DNA from: Luscinia megarhynchos
Taxonomy: Eukaryota; Chordata; Aves; Passeriformes; Turdidae
Direction: 5' to 3'
Length of the DNA: 64,000 nt
Assembly: GCA_034336665.1 (NCBI GenBank)
Contig: JAPFBE010000002.1
Location: 19,074,906 to 19,138,905, forward strand
Under the pieces are notes generated by a model, which was not told the origin of the DNA, searched no databases, and worked only from the letters and a program-made list of their open reading frames with translations. Shown one piece after another: positions 26,546 through 40,123 of the stretch (within the stretch, counting starts at the first letter, position 1; each line of letters begins with the position of its first letter). The position numbers were made by a program, and so were the translations under genes.

Positions 26546-27157
26546 GTCTAAAAGGCAAAGACTGGTCAGCATTGACTTTCATTCAGAGATGAACATTCTC
26601 CATCAGATTTCATTGTGACTAGAGTTTTCAGGCACTTCTAAGTTTTGAGCCTCATTGACTCTTTAAGAGTCATTTTTTCCCTGACTTTTGGAAGAGGCGG
26701 TTATTCTCCTTTAAATGGCATGAAAGTAATTATTTTCAAGATCCTTTCAATCTGAAGAGAAAAAATATTATCATTTATAACAGTGGTTATCATTATTGTT
26801 TTACACAGAAAAAAAAGTTAATTTTTTTTTTCAAATGTGATTTGAGGAATAAAGTTCCGTATACTTTTTCCTATTCTGTTTAGACTGTGACATCTCACAC
26901 AGTAGGTGATACATCTTCTGATGTCAGGAACTTAGTCCATTAAATTCTAGAGCAGTACATTGCACTTCTTCACTAACAATATTGTGGAAGCCCACACTGC
27001 CACCACTGTAAATAATTTTGCTCAGAAAGCATATTTTAATTTAGTTTAATTTATATATGCACTTGAGTTACAGTACATAAGTTTTGTTATTTTTGCAACC
27101 CTAAACAAATAATTAATTGTAAAAAAAATCTTTTAAATTAAGTCTGATAGATAATTT

Positions 27158-27163
27158 TTTATT
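27158..27163 (-). terminator. AATAAA polyadenylation signal overlapping the stop
   Basis: On the minus strand the stop codon and signal read TTAATAAAA. AT-rich sequence follows, with T-runs downstream that could serve as the U-rich element. AATAAA is frequent in AT-rich DNA, so use of this copy is inferred from its position only. Confidence 0.35.
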
Positions 27164-27395
27164 AAGACTCTTTTCTCACTGGCTTTTTAATACTTTTGCT
27201 ATGTACAGAATGAATTGAGAAATATGTAATAGAGATTTCCATCACTGTCCATACTACCAAGCTGCTATACACTTGTGTCAAATAGCTTTGACATTTCTGG
27301 TTTTCAAAGTGTGAATAATGTGAAATTTGCTCTTTAGAGATTTTTCTGTTGATCTTTTCAGACATAATCTCCAAGTGCAGGTGGGCATGACACAC
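27162..27395 (-). CDS. Terminal exon of unrecognised gene, with stop
   Basis: Seventy-seven codons and a TAA. It starts VCHAHLHLEIMSEKINRKIS and ends in a basic tail, KKPVRKES. The acceptor (GTGTCACCAG) has a poor pyrimidine tract, the main doubt. The phase agrees with the 28.7-kb exon. The stop overlaps an AATAAA, so the untranslated tail would be very short unless a later signal is used. Confidence 0.5.
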   Translation of the reverse strand: MCHAHLHLEIMSEKINRKISKEQISHYSHFENQKCQSYLTQVYSSLVVWTVMEISITYFSIHSVHSKSIKKPVRKES

Positions 27396-28637
27396 CTGGT
27401 GACACATTCAGACTATTTTACCAGATAATGCAATGCATTCATAGAAAATAATGACACTTGGCAAAATAGCCTGTACAGTTTGTTCTGACACTTTCCCTGG
27501 AGCCTTTTCTAACTCATTCTGTGATACAGTAGTATCCACCGAATCTGCTTTCAACTTACAGCTCAACAAATCTTTCAAATGTGTTGGTCTTGAGTTTTTT
27601 ACTTCTAATTAAGTGGGCTTTTACTCACTTGGAGCAACTACAGTAATGGTGGAACCATTTTCTAAAGCTTATTATTATTCACAAGTATTTGAGAGACCCT
27701 GCAGTATTGCTGACAACCCATGGAAATTGGAGTAAATATTTTCCTCCTCATCCCCAATGAGTCTACCTTTTGCTCAACCAATTTACAACTTCCACAAAAT
27801 CATTTTGGTTGTGTTTCTGTTGTAAGTTTCTGTAATAATGATTTAGAGGGGATTCTTTTGATCAATACACATTCAGTTGCAGTTATCCTCCAACGTATTG
27901 TCTGCTGCAAGATAAGCATATTAATTGTGTATCACATAAATCATATATATAACAGTTTCAAAACATAGAAAAATGAACATGTTCCGCAATTAAATCACTA
28001 GGACAAGTTTCTGATGAAAAGAGAGAGCTGCTAACAGTCTTTCTAAGTCCTACAATATGTCTCTTCTGCTATGTGCCAGAGCTAGCAACAAATGCTGAAG
28101 TGAATTAATCCTATTGCTCTGTCTTAAAAACTAAATAACTAAATCCTAGAGCCTCTCACTTCCATTTCATGCAGTTAATTTTTTAGTCTGAAAATGGAAA
28201 CTAAACCTTGTTAGTTATCACTATTACTTTTTCCATCTACAATATCCTTTGAGAACATGAATACAATTGTCCTTTATTTGGAGAAAAGTGGGAATAATTA
28301 TTGTACAAACAGCACAAAAACTTTCCATCATGCATATGCTCAAACTCACAAGTGCAGTTAGAACTCCTCCTACTCATCAATCTGCTTGGCTTCGGTGATA
28401 TGAAGAGTAGCTAAGGGAGGGCCTCTTCTCTCTGGTCCAGTCTAAAGAAAATCACTTCTATAGAGACCAAATTATTTGAGCAACTAGCTAGTTCAGTATT
28501 CTGCTCTGAGCCAGCCTGTGACCAACATGACAGGGAGGTGACATTATCTGTCACACCCTTGGTGACAAGCCAGATAATTCTCTGAAGTCCACTCTGGAAA
28601 TACAGCTCCAGCCTGCTCCAGTCAAACTCAAACTCAC

Positions 28638-28742
28638 TTTATGCAGGTACACAATCTCCAAGTAGATACGCCCGTACAAAGGAAATGTTTCCTCCATGAG
28701 TTTGTTGATAATGAATTTAGTTACCAAACCAAAGTCCACTTC
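28638..28742 (-). CDS. Exon of unrecognised gene (28.7 kb)
   Basis: Thirty-five whole codons between CTGCTTTTACAG and donor GTGAGT. Begins EVDFGLVTKFIINKLMEETF and ends EIVYLHK. It has a CpG-containing GGG CGT pair and balanced codon use, unlike the AT-rich flanks. The best single exon of the model by appearance. Confidence 0.68.
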
Positions 28743-30436
28743 CTGTAAAAGCAGAGTGATTCTGTTGACTTAGAGACATCTTTTGCAAAGTTCACACATT
28801 TTCCCTAATCAACAATTACATTTTTATTAAAATTTATACAATTCAATCAAATTCTAAGCACAGCAAAATGAATTCTGTAAATGGAATTACACGTAATTAA
28901 TATAATAGTTATTTTAAAAAGCTGACTGGTACAGACTATTCCCCTTCTCCCTCAGAGTGAAAAAACAAGTACTTTTGCATTATTTGTAGTGGTACAGAGA
29001 CATTATAATTAATACAATGCAAAGAGTTCTTTTTGCTTTGCAGGTGCCTATAAGCAACCTCAAGGGAATATTCAAGAATCCGTGGTGTGTTTAGAGTTTT
29101 ATTGCAGGCAAGCTGCATGATATAAGTGCCTTTCATTTCACGCTCTTTCAGCTATGGTGCCTTTCATTGCTTGCTTATACCTATAAAACACACATGCCTC
29201 TTTCTCCTTTTTTCTCAGCCTTTCTAAAATACTTAATTGGAGATTCAAACGAGCTTATATTCCACTACATGTGCACAGGAAACCTTGAAAGAACATTATG
29301 AAAGTTGCAAAATCAAAAACTCTAGAGCTGCTTTGAGGGAGCTCTATTTTATGGCTGTTAGGATACTGACTTTAGTTATACAATTACATTTTTTCACAAG
29401 GCAACTTTAATTCCTTGTCTCAGAGTCCTTATTTTACAAGTTTCATAACTTGCTAACTCAGATGATTTTTAGTTTTACTTTTTTTATAGACAATTAAAGA
29501 AGCAAGTGAAACTCAAGATCTTGTGTGGCATCATGCAGATTGCAACATTACCATTCAACAGCAGGTTTAAAATTTTTAGTTACAGAAAGGAGGTTCCTAC
29601 AATTCAATTAGTGAGTAAAAGTATCAGTAATTTATCCCCTCCATGAAGTCCATAGACAGCAGGGAAAGAGGGTGTCATTTCAGGGTTGGTATACGTGAAG
29701 GTAGGGCCAGAGTCCAAAAAAATTGAGAGTGGTGATATTCCTTGCATTCACATCTGTCTCTGCCACAGCTTCTGCCATTTTCTGCACTTTTGTCAACATG
29801 AGCACTTGAGTGGCAACACAGTAAATCAGATCAGCTTGCTGATCTTACTGAAAGCTGTCTCTGCAAAATAGTGTCCCGTGTCTGATTGGTCTGTGAGCTG
29901 CATCACCTCTTCCTGTGGGCCCACACTTGTTAGTACTGAGGCAAGGAGGGGCAGCCAGAGACAAGAGACAATGCATGCTCATTCTTTTCTATGGGAGTGT
30001 GATCTCAAATCCACTGAAGACCAAATACTGACTTACTCAAACCTTAGTGACTTTTACAAGTGCTTTCTTCTGCTGACAGCAGAAGAGTGTGAACAGTCAA
30101 GAAACCTGGGTTCAGGTCTATGTGCTGCCAGGGTGTGGTCTACTGGAAGGACTTTGTCCACCACAGGTAGATTTTTCTGTCTCCATCCATCCAGATCTGT
30201 CTCTCTGCTCCTTTTTAATTTTTTTTTCCTTTAGAATCTGAGTATAGTCTCTGTCATTCACTTGGTGCTGAAGTGGTATGTGCAATTGCAGGGTTCTTCC
30301 TACAACTCCAGACCCTCAACCCCCATTCTGTGTTTCTGGCTGTGGCTCACCCCCAGGTTCCTGCTCTGGTTAGAGTGCTTAGCCATTTGCAGGATTAGAA
30401 GCCCTGGCTCCCTGCTCCCTATTCTGTATAATTCAC

Positions 30437-30438
<2 letters not shown>

Positions 30439-30495
<57 letters not shown>

Positions 30496-30520
30496 TATCT
30501 CTCTCTCTCTCTCTCTCTCA
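30439..30520. repeat. (CA)28 followed by (CT)n microsatellite
   Basis: Fifty-six bases of perfect CA dinucleotide (30,439-30,494) are followed after TTA by about 22 bases of TC. It lies in an intron of the unrecognised gene model. A compound repeat of this kind is usually polymorphic. Confidence 0.97.
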
Positions 30521-32189
30521 AGATCACAGCTGCTTCTCTCAGTCCTGCTACAATTTTCCATGATCATGATTGTCCTTGCCACTTCCAACCTCTGTCTTTC
30601 ATTCCTTCAACTCTTGCTCTAGTTTCTTTCTTTAGTCTCAAGATTACCTTCAACTTCCCATTCTGTTTCAGCCTGCTGGCTTAGTCCCAAACTTGCTTTC
30701 CTGAAGCTGATACCCTTTTCTTGATTTACCGATAAGAACAACCAGTTGTCTTGTCCCCAAAGTCCATCCAAACTCCCCCAGCCCAAGCTTTTGCTGCATT
30801 TGGCATTTCAGACATTTTGACTGTTTTTAAAATTTCTTTCATTCAGGTTCTTTCTCTGGTAGTGACTTGTCAGTGAAGAGTATCAAGACCACAGAGAGGT
30901 CCTGTTTCCAGCTCTGATGCCAGCTCCTGCAGTGCTTTACAGCAACCTGGAGCAGCAGCGACAGGGATTGTCCAGCTCAGCACCTCAGCACAGAAAGACT
31001 CTTAAGGCACTGTAGCTGTCAAATTGTGGTGAGGCACTGCTGGGCATGAGCAAAGAATGGTTCTCATAAAAGGCTTATCATTGTGACAGTTCATCAGGGA
31101 GATTACAAAAGGCTCATCCCTGACACAGAAGCTCTTTTGTTGCCAAATTTTGAGTCACTCACCCACTTAAGGAATACATATGAGAATCACATATAAATAA
31201 TTTCAGTATTTTAAGCAGGTCATTTATTTAAAATAAATGCATTGAATAGAAGGCATCACTTATTAGCTGGTAATCTATTTATTCCTTAGAGGAAAGTTAA
31301 GAAAAGAATACATAATACATTATTTTCCTGTGAGGTTTAGAAAAAAACTGCTTAGTAATCATCTAACATTTTTCACTATAATGGAGAGAGGGAGACATTC
31401 CATTAGTCACTAATGAATAGTTATTTTACAGTGGAAATGTAGTATAAGTTTTTGTCACAACAGTTTTATTTCTATTTTAAAAGAGTTACATGCTAACTTA
31501 TTTTATTTGCACTTGCATAGCAGAGAATACACAGACCATCAGCTACTGCATTTTACCTGAGAGCTGGTTTCCTAAGAAGCATTCTGGCTTTGTTCAGGTC
31601 TTTTCCACTGGAGTCTTGCTACCTGATTGAATCCTAACTCTTTGTCTACATGGAAAGAAAATTGCTTTTTATATTAATTATATAGCTGTGTAATATAAGG
31701 CACTCTCTCAAAAGGAAATTCCTCATTTTGGAAATGAAGGAATGTTTATACTTGGTAGCTTGATGAATTACAGTTTATGTGATATATTTTATTAGAATCT
31801 CTCTAATGACCTATAAATCTGTGTAATAATTTCAAGTGAAATTAACAGAAGGATAAAGGTCTCAGAGTTCCCTAAAATGTACTGAAAATCAGCAACAAGG
31901 TAGCTAATCCCCTGATGTTTCCTCTGGGAGAAGGACTGTGGTGTGGATGTTTAGGAACAAAAGACTGAAGCAAATAGAAAATCAAGTTTCCTGGGTACTC
32001 CTCTTGCTCACTAAAGAATTTATTTCTATGTAGTTTAACCCCCATCTCAAGGTAGGCAATATAAGAAGTAATTTTTTGTTACAGAGAGCCTCAGTAGTTG
32101 CTTGACATGTTCAATTATGTGTTTATTTTCACTTTCCTGTTATCTTTTAAAAAAACTTAAAGGCCATCTGGACTCAGATTTAGACTTAC

Positions 32190-32238
32190 CCTTTTCCAGA
32201 AGGTTTGTTTCAATTTGAGATTCTGGGGGAAGTTTATT
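32190..32238 (-). CDS. Exon of unrecognised gene (32.2 kb)
   Basis: A 49-base exon between ATTTTGTTTCAG and a consensus GTAAGT donor. With the one leading base demanded by the previous exon it reads INFPQNLKLKQTFWKR and ends between codons, as the 28.7-kb exon requires. Confidence 0.6.
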
Positions 32239-33794
32239 CTGAAACAAAATATAAAACCTTTGAGGATTTTTCTCCCTCTGTGTTAGAATAAAACTAACTA
32301 ACTAGATGTTACATTCCAGTAATTTTGGACAAAGAATTGAATTTGGCAAGGTTATTACTCTTTCTTGAAAAATCCACTCAGTAATTATTAGTCTTTCTTT
32401 GGAAAAGCCCAGAGAGCTTTGCTAGCTAAGTATGATAACATTCTTCTGTTTCACATACTTCTGTTTTGTACGACTTCCTCTCCATAGCACCTCGGCTCAT
32501 TCCTGCTCAAACTTTTAGGAAAATCTAAATACTAAATAAATCTCCTCCTCCTTGCTGTGTGTGTATTATCCATATCTACAAGTAGAAACACTGATAGCAG
32601 GAAAACAATCATTCCTTTGCTGTCAGTATTTCCCTAGCATTACTTCAATCCTCTATTTTTTGGTCCCTTCAAATTTAAGGTTTTTATTAGTGTTATAGAT
32701 TTTCAGTGATTTTAGGTGTAAGTACAGCTCACAGTCAGGAATAATGTAAGGAGTCACTGTTTAGGCTTAACTTCAGTAGGTAAGTGTCAATCAGCTTCCC
32801 TTCTTTTCAGTAAGGTGTTGCCAATGAGGATGCACACCTGGGACTTACATGTGGGATGCCACATGAAAGCTTCATGACAGACAGTGGATGGTTAGTTGAG
32901 TAAACTGACTGAGTGAACTTTTTGTATACAATAACTTCTCCATCTGGACAATTCTTGGAAAGTTGGCCAGATGGCAATTGCTCCAGTGAAACCTGGATGT
33001 CAAAACTGCTGTTATTTATATTGTCATTTATGCTGTTATTATATTTGTACTGTTATACTGCTGCTATTAACACACAGCTTTCCCACAGTTTAAAATGTAT
33101 ACCTATTTTATCCAATTTCAAAACAAAACCATAGTAAGCATGAGGAGGAGGAGTGAAGAAGAAGCCTACAAACATGCATCTTATTGAGGAAAGGTGAAAT
33201 GTATCACTCTCAGGGTTCAGAAGATGTATGTGCCAGCACAACACTTCAGAACATAGATTCAGGTTCTGCTACTCAGATCTCAAATCATACTTCAGTTCTG
33301 CTTATTGCCAGAAACTTGGATCAGGGTAAAAAACCACATTAATTCTTAACCTCAGATTATGTTGCTCGTCCATGTTATAACAGAGCCTCACAAAAAAACT
33401 AGGCAGTGAACTCCTATGAAAAAGGCAGAAATTAATGGCTTGGGGTGGGGTAGGACAAAAACTCTTCCAGCTGGTTTTGCCACCAGGAGAAAGGTTTGTG
33501 TGAAGTGTAAGATGGACTACAGCAAAAACTAAATAGTAAACTGGCAGGCCATGTGGCAAACATCTCCTGATTATTACAGTAAGAATAATGACTGTATGAG
33601 AGAGACCTAGATCCTTTACTTGATTTTGAATGGGTGATATTTAAAAAAGGGACCTTAGCCCTCTGGAGTAAATATGAAATAGCTCATACATACCAGGAGG
33701 AGATGTATTGAGAGGAATCAATAGAAATAAACTGAGATTTTCACATGAGTTCTTGGGGGTTAAAGCAACTTGTCAACCTAATGTATTCACCTAC

Positions 33795-33932
33795 CTTTGC
33801 TCAAAGTCTGACAGTTTTCTTAACAATTGCACTGCCAACATGGAATTTAAAGCACTCTTGATAATAAAACCAGCTATTTCCTGAGGATAGTTACATCTGA
33901 GGAATTCTTGGACTAAATGTCTCAAGATTTTC
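33795..33932 (-). CDS. Exon of unrecognised gene (33.9 kb)
   Basis: A 138-base exon with strong signals: acceptor CATTTTCTTCTGCAG and donor AAAG then GTAGGTG. One leading base, 45 codons, two trailing bases. The peptide begins KILRHLVQEFLRCNYPQEIA and continues as a leucine-rich helix-like stretch ending LLRKLSDFEQ. The other two frames contain stops. One of the best-supported exons of the model. Confidence 0.65.
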
Positions 33933-35628
33933 CTGCAGAAGAAAATGATTCATGTTCTGGACACATCAGCATTCATTTATTTATACAGACTTCAGAATAC
34001 ATTTAAAGTTGAAAGGCGTTAGACTGTGGGCATTGCATATTGGAAGTGCCTTAGTCAAAAGATATTAAGTTTCTAGCAGTAGTTCTGCTTCAGCCACTAC
34101 TATTGCAATTTTCAGGACCATGCACTTGGGTATGTAAATCAAGCATCTTGTTTATGAAAATTAGTCCCTTTGAGCAGAAATGCAACTGAAGCAAATGATC
34201 TTAAACTTGCACTTTTAATTCTTTCCTAGGCACATAAATTTTCAGAATAATCTGGATATGCACATTGATTAGAAAGCATTTTGAAATGTTGGCTCTTACA
34301 CCTGAATTATTGTTTTCAGTACAAATGTTCCTGAAAGAGCTCCTTCAGAATGCAAACTACACATATGAAAATTCTTAACAATGGCAAAACTTGAATTCAT
34401 ACTATCCAATTGCTGTTTGGGTTTGATGACTTCTGCTTGTTACCATAAATCACCTATTTATTCTGTACTAGCCTGTCTTGCAAACAGGCTTGTAACTGAA
34501 CTTCTACTCCTGCTGTATGGACTGCTTTATTTGTGTCATTACCTAGACTTGACTCCCTTCTTATCTTTTCTCAGGATCTTTTAACATGCTGTTTACCCTA
34601 TGGAATTTGAGCAGGTTTGAAACCTACAATTATTCTGAGAAGGATCATAATTAAAATTTGGGAAAAAAATGCCTGCTGAGAATATTAAAATATCTATGCA
34701 GTTTGATGTTATATGAGTGGTTTAGAGGAACTGTGTTTTTAGGGAGTCTTGTTCAGTCTTTAGTTTTTATCATAAACTTTAGCTGGATCCTTTGTAGGTT
34801 AGAACTGTAGTACACCAACACAGAACACAGCAGATACATATTCACCAACATCCAGCTTTTTGGATTCTCATTTGATCCAACCACATTGGGTACTTATGTA
34901 ATTTGTGATGCTACATTACATACATAGCATAAAACTTGATGTGACATGAGAATAAGGGTAGGGAGAACCTTATTAATTGTCATCTGATAGGACAAAAGCA
35001 ATAATGTAATGGTCTACACTATGTGTGGTACAATAATGAGGGGAGAGCTTGGGTTTCTCAATGCAATGCCATTTTATTCCAATATTCCTTTAATACTAAA
35101 TATCTTCCAGTTAGGAAGAAAATTATCTAACTTTGGATGTATTCTGGGTCTTAGCAGCCTATAGCAGAGTCACCTTCCTTCAGTTTTTCAGCCTATCCCT
35201 TGATGCTGTCGTATGTCTGGAGAATATCCCAGAATATCAGCAGCACCTCTGCAGTGTCTCACACCTCCCTGCAGTGGGCTTCCATTGCAGAAGCCAAGTG
35301 CTTCTGTCTCTAAATGCACAGATAGCAGATTCTGCAAATCTTCGTCTGTTGGATCTAGAACAATTGTGGATAAGATAGATCAAGAGCCAATCAGAAAAAA
35401 AACCTACTTTAGAGGTCTGAGTTGCCCAGCAGATTTTGAAGAAGTGTGCATCTGGAAGGGGGACATGCACAGGAGTGCACAAACTGGCTAGACCCTGCAT
35501 ATAGCTCTTCAAGTGTGAGTTATATTCAGCTGAGTGGGATAGATGGCTGGTTTTGCCTGTTTATGTCTCTGACCAGATAAGCACAAACACCAGTGCTAAT
35601 GATTAGCCTTTTGCCTCTGTCTAGCAAT

Positions 35629-35656
35629 TTTCCCATCATAACTTTCCCATCATAAC
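35629..35656. repeat. 14-bp tandem duplication
   Basis: TTTCCCATCATAAC occurs twice without a spacer, a short replication-slippage duplication in intronic sequence. Confidence 0.95.
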
Positions 35657-38600
35657 ACATGCAACCTCCAGACATGATTTGTTTGGGATGATTAGATTTA
35701 CATTATCTCCTGAATAGTATGTGACTAAAGCACAAAGATAGCTACATTCTCAACGTCACATACAGTTTTGGCAAAACATCTGTTTCTGAACCATATCATA
35801 TTTCTTTCCTGATGTTTCTTCAGTGCCACAAGTTCTAACCCACGTTTACCTTCTCCATCTCTATCACTCAAAACTTAAAGGTACTTGAAAAGAGCCTGAC
35901 ATGGAATGATCTCTATTTGCAGTAAAACAGGATTATTTTGAAATAATATATAATCCATTTTAGTAAGCAGAGCTCTGCAAATTTCACAATGATGACACAT
36001 CTGGGAGGACAAAGCAGAAGTTAAGGCATGAGTCTGGGATGGTCGCCAACATATGCACGAGTACCAGGTATGTATCATAGATAGTTTCCATATTCACTGA
36101 GTCAGCTTCTATACCCTTTGATGTAGGTTCTTACATGACTTAGGTAAGTCATCCACATGTTCCAGGGCTATGGGCAGCATGCAACTTAACGGGAAACTTC
36201 CTTATTCTTATACTAAAAACGTTTAATTTTGGGATGTTGATAAAATTCATTGCATGTCACAGGGAGGCCTTGGAAACAAATAGACAACATAACAAGCTGA
36301 AGTGTGCTGGCTGTTCTCAGGACAGTCGTAGCTCTAGAGGCACTGAGGAAGTATAAGTTCTTTATGTCATCATGGAAAAAAAAAAAGGGGCAAAAAGAAG
36401 AAAAGGGTTGAAATCAAGCCAGGACTGATGGTCTTGAGCCATATGTTTGAATTTGCTCTGATACACTTAAAAATCTAGTACAGAATTGCATGTGTAACCT
36501 TTAAGTTATATTGTCTGGCTACCTTTTCTTCCTGTCTCCTCCTATTTTGTGATCTCTTCTATCTTTCTCACCTTTTGAATCACAGACAAAATCTGTTTGT
36601 TTTCTTCCTCCCCAGTCTCTTCACTTCCTTTGGTACCAGTAAATATCCTCCTCCCCAACCTATCCTAACTACTTTACTTCCTCTGTTCCACTTGTTTCCT
36701 ATCAACACTTTTCCAATACTCTAATATTAGAAGAATAATTGTTTAATTAGCACAGTCACTTTTCCTTGGTAAATTAACCTAATGACTAATTTGTATATCT
36801 ATAAGTTTTTTCCTACCTGTGAATTAGTTTAAAGGGTTAGTGGAGTTTCTGGTCAAAGAAAATGCTTTTTCTAAAAGTGAATGAGGAAATGGCAGTAAAC
36901 ACCTTTTAGCTGCACTAGCAATTTCCTGATTTTATTTAGCAATGACGTATGAAATTTAAAATGGGGGTAGAAGTCCTCTGACTTGTCAATATTAGTGACT
37001 CAATTATGTAGCTCCTTTGGCACTTAGCTCACCTAAGCAAAAAACATTTATATTTTTTTCTTTCACTTCTTGAGAAAAAAAAAAATTCCAAAGTGGAAAG
37101 GGAGGATAGAGAGGTACACAAAAGTGAAGTGCTAACTCTGGGGGAGACCTTACCTACTCATTAATCCACAGGGCTCTTGGATAGAGCTTAGGCAGTTCCT
37201 AACCTGTACAGTAGGGATTGAGTCTAGAAGCTAATTAGGAGGATATTCTTGGTAGTGGTCAATATTCTATTCACTGCAGGGGGAAAAGGAAAGAAGCAGG
37301 ATGAGAACTTGGCAGTAAGTAGACTTCATTGATTAAACAGAGCTTGTTTCTTATGATCTACTTCTTTGGCAGTCTGCTGGAGGTCACAGAGCTTTAAAAA
37401 TAACTTCTTTAAAGCTCTAATTTTGCAACCTCATCTGGTGGGACGATTCTTTACAACACATGAAGCCCCATTAACAACGATGGGATCTTGTGCAGGTGTA
37501 AGAGTCATCTCTAGAGAATCTGCCCAGTATTCATTGTTGAAACAAATTATTTTTTTAGCAACCAAGTATGTAATTTTCCTACACATAATATTTTCTGCAT
37601 CCTTTGGAGAATTCCAATCCATCCACTGGAACATGTTGATTCCTAATGCTAGTTATAAAAGCTAAACCACTGTCATCACAAACAATTATAGAGATGAACT
37701 GAAATACAGTTGTAAAAAAGCTAACGGGTCATGGGTGTGCCATTTCAGTAGTGCTGGGAGATAAAATGTTTTTGTACTATTTCAACCTTTAATTAGGGCG
37801 AATATGACTTTCTTGAGATTCATTGTGAGGATTGAATTCTATTCTCAGTCTTTTCACTTTCCAGATGGAGACTGTGCTTTTGAAAGTGGATATGAGCCTT
37901 CTCCCCTCCCCCTGGCTTAATCATTTTCTCCGACTTTGCAGGATTGTGACTTATGCAATGTCACAGAGAGCCAATGTCAGAGCTGCAAATAGTTCTTCCA
38001 TCCCCCTGTTCTGACTATTAGATCACTGTTCTAACAGTGCATTGGTTCAAAGGTAGGTGTGTTTTGAGGACCCTCCCTTATCACAACTTTAATTTCGTGT
38101 TGCAACTAAATTGGCATGCTCCAAGAGCAAGACTCCTTTGAGAAAACTCTAAACAAGCCAAGGGAAAGTTGCTTATTAAAAATGCGCTAAATGATTCACA
38201 AGGGTTTCTCTTGTAATTCCCTAACATTTTAGATAAAATAGATCTAGCTAAAGATAGCAGGATATATTTCAGAAAGTTTTTTTTTATTCTGAAAATAGTA
38301 TTTAAGATGCATGTATAATGATTATACTCTATTTTCTGCCTCAAACAAATGAACTCAAGATACGCTATAGGTTGCTCAGTGAAATTTTTTCAATACTGTC
38401 TACAATAAGCATGGTGAAATAATAAGTCTGTGGAGATTTCCCTTATATCTAGATGGCTGTTTTAATTTGACTTTTTAAAATACTACCACATACTACCAAA
38501 ATGTTTTCATCCTATTTATCTTTAGCCAAAGGCTAGTAGCCATTACAAGTTAACAGTTACTACATGAGAAAGATAAAGCTTGAACAAGGTTAATTTCTTG

Positions 38601-38939
38601 TCCGTTTAGTCATATAAAAGTTATTTTTTGCTCTGAGCTAGTCAGGTAGATCTTCTTTAATCAATGAATAGAGTTAAAAACTTCAAAAAGGACTCAGCTA
38701 ATGCCCTTTAGACATCTATTCTAGATTTTGCTTGATCCTAGTTGGGAAGTGCCAGTCTCTCTCTGTATTGACTATAGAGGGAGCCTTGACAACTCACTTA
38801 AATAGGAAGAGTCTAGATTCTATATGATTAATATTAGTGAGCTGAATCCCACCCTTAGTGAGATCAGAAAAACAGCAGTCTGATACTTTTTAATGCTTTC
38901 TTTTCTAACCCTTTGATGAAAGTCACATGAGCATATTAG

Positions 38940-39410
38940 AACCATAGAATCATAGAATGTTAAGGTTGGAAGGGATCTTAAGGATTATTTAGTTCAAACC
39001 TCCCTGCCATGGGCAGGGTCACCTTCCACTAGACCAGGATGCTCAAGGCTTTGAACACTGCCAGGGTTGGGGCATCCACAGCTTCCCTGGGAAACCAGCT
39101 GCAGTACCTCATCACCCTCTCAGTAAAGAAATTCTTCCTAATTCAACCTAAATTTCTTTTTTCTGTTTGCACCCATTACTCCTTGTCCTATCACTACAGT
39201 TCCTCATGCCGAGTCCCTTTCCAGCTTTCCACTAGGTCCTCCTCAGATCCTGGAAGGGCTGCTGTGAGGTGTCAATGCAGCCTTCTCTTCTCCAGGCTGA
39301 ACAGCCCCAACATTCTCAGCCTGTCTTCATAGGGGAACTACATTAGTCCTCTTATTAATCTTGTGCTCTCCTTGGGATTTGCTCCCAACAGTTTTATGTC
39401 CTTCTTATGC
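38940..39410 (-). mobile_element. CR1 LINE, 3' fragment
   Basis: The plus strand starts CATAGAATCATAGAATGTTA and GGTTGGAAGGGATC, then follows typical reversed CR1 text (TCACCTTCCACTAGACCAGG; CTCCAGGCTGAACAGCCCCA; TTTATGTCCTTCTTATGCAT). Truncated 5' after about 470 bases. The 97-residue open frame at 39,039 belongs to it. Confidence 0.92.
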
Positions 39411-39650
39411 ATTCCAAGTGTATAACTTTAAAAATAAAAATAGCATTAAAATATACATAACCAGAAACCTTGCTGTTTTAACAGATGTGTTTTGTCAGAC
39501 AAATAACAAAAATTCTTAACCTATTTGGCTTAGTCCTCAGTATCCTCCTCATCTCCAGGTAATTTTGAAGTCCTTAAAAAGACCTTTTGTAAGGATATAG
39601 AAGAGATTATTCCAGTTTTTCCTTCAAGAGTTGTGTTGGAAGAATATTAC

Positions 39651-39838
39651 CTGTGCATGTGAACAGTACATAGAACAGACCATATCCCTCTGGATGTTCA
39701 CTGAAATACCTATTTTTCTTAACCATTCTGTACACCTGAAAACTATCAAACACAGCTGAATCCACTCCAAAAATGGTGACACAGAGATGCCTAAACTTTG
39801 GTTTATGAAGGTGTGAGAACTTTGAAGACAGTGCCTCT
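39651..39838 (-). CDS. Competing exon candidate next to the 40.0-kb exon
   Basis: A 188-base segment after CCTCTCTTTATAG and before GTAATA is open in two frames; one reads SSHTFINQSLGISVSP and is hydrophobic. It would be separated from the previous exon by only 77-82 bases. Including it breaks the phase to the 33.9-kb exon unless a further exon was missed, so it is left out of the main model. Confidence 0.2.
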
Positions 39839-39920
39839 CTATAAAGAGAGGCATTATTATTCAATATGTTCATATATATAAAACGTTGTAGAATAAGAAT
39901 ATATAAAAGGTCTACCATAC

Positions 39921-40123
39921 CAGTAAATTGTGCTTGGATCTTGTGTGTTAAGAATTAAACTTCTGACTTTTACCACTGATGTCTCTGTAAAACTACAAAC
40001 AGAAGAAGAGGTAGGATTTGTCTGACCACAAGTAGATGCCAACAATGTCTCTCTTTTGAACTTTTTGTCTAGATTTTTTCCATAATCAATGAGAGAGAAA
40101 ATGACACTCCTAGATGTGATTTG
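39921..40123 (-). CDS. Exon of unrecognised gene (40.0 kb)
   Basis: A 203-base exon: 67 codons and two trailing bases (TG) before GTATGG. It opens QITSRSVIFSLIDYGKNLDK, has a Ser/Thr-rich middle (NPTSSSVCSFTETS), and ends DPSTIY plus a Trp codon completed by the first base of the 33.9-kb exon. An alternative acceptor at 40,143 (CATTTAG) adds 20 bases and would need another upstream exon phase. Confidence 0.5.

Larger units (their letters stand above)
15061..27150. other. Intergenic region between CDYL promoter and the upstream gene
   Basis: Apart from the repeats and the exon-like segment listed separately, no gene can be supported. Between about 15,500 and 18,300 there are several medium open frames on both strands (for example 17,186-17,410 minus and 16,956-17,171 plus), but stops and frame changes interrupt each and I recognise no protein family. 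The rest is AT-rich sequence with short ORFs of the length expected by chance. Regulatory elements of CDYL may lie here, unseen. Confidence 0.6.

Noticed and set aside
35133..35513. Overlapping 80-92-residue frames on both strands
   Set aside because: No splice signals in usable phase and no recognisable family.
35920..36069. Exon-like frames on both strands near 36.0 kb
   Set aside because: The minus version meets a stop or a frame clash between the 40.0- and 33.9-kb exons; the plus version (GMVANICTST before GTATGT) has no partner.
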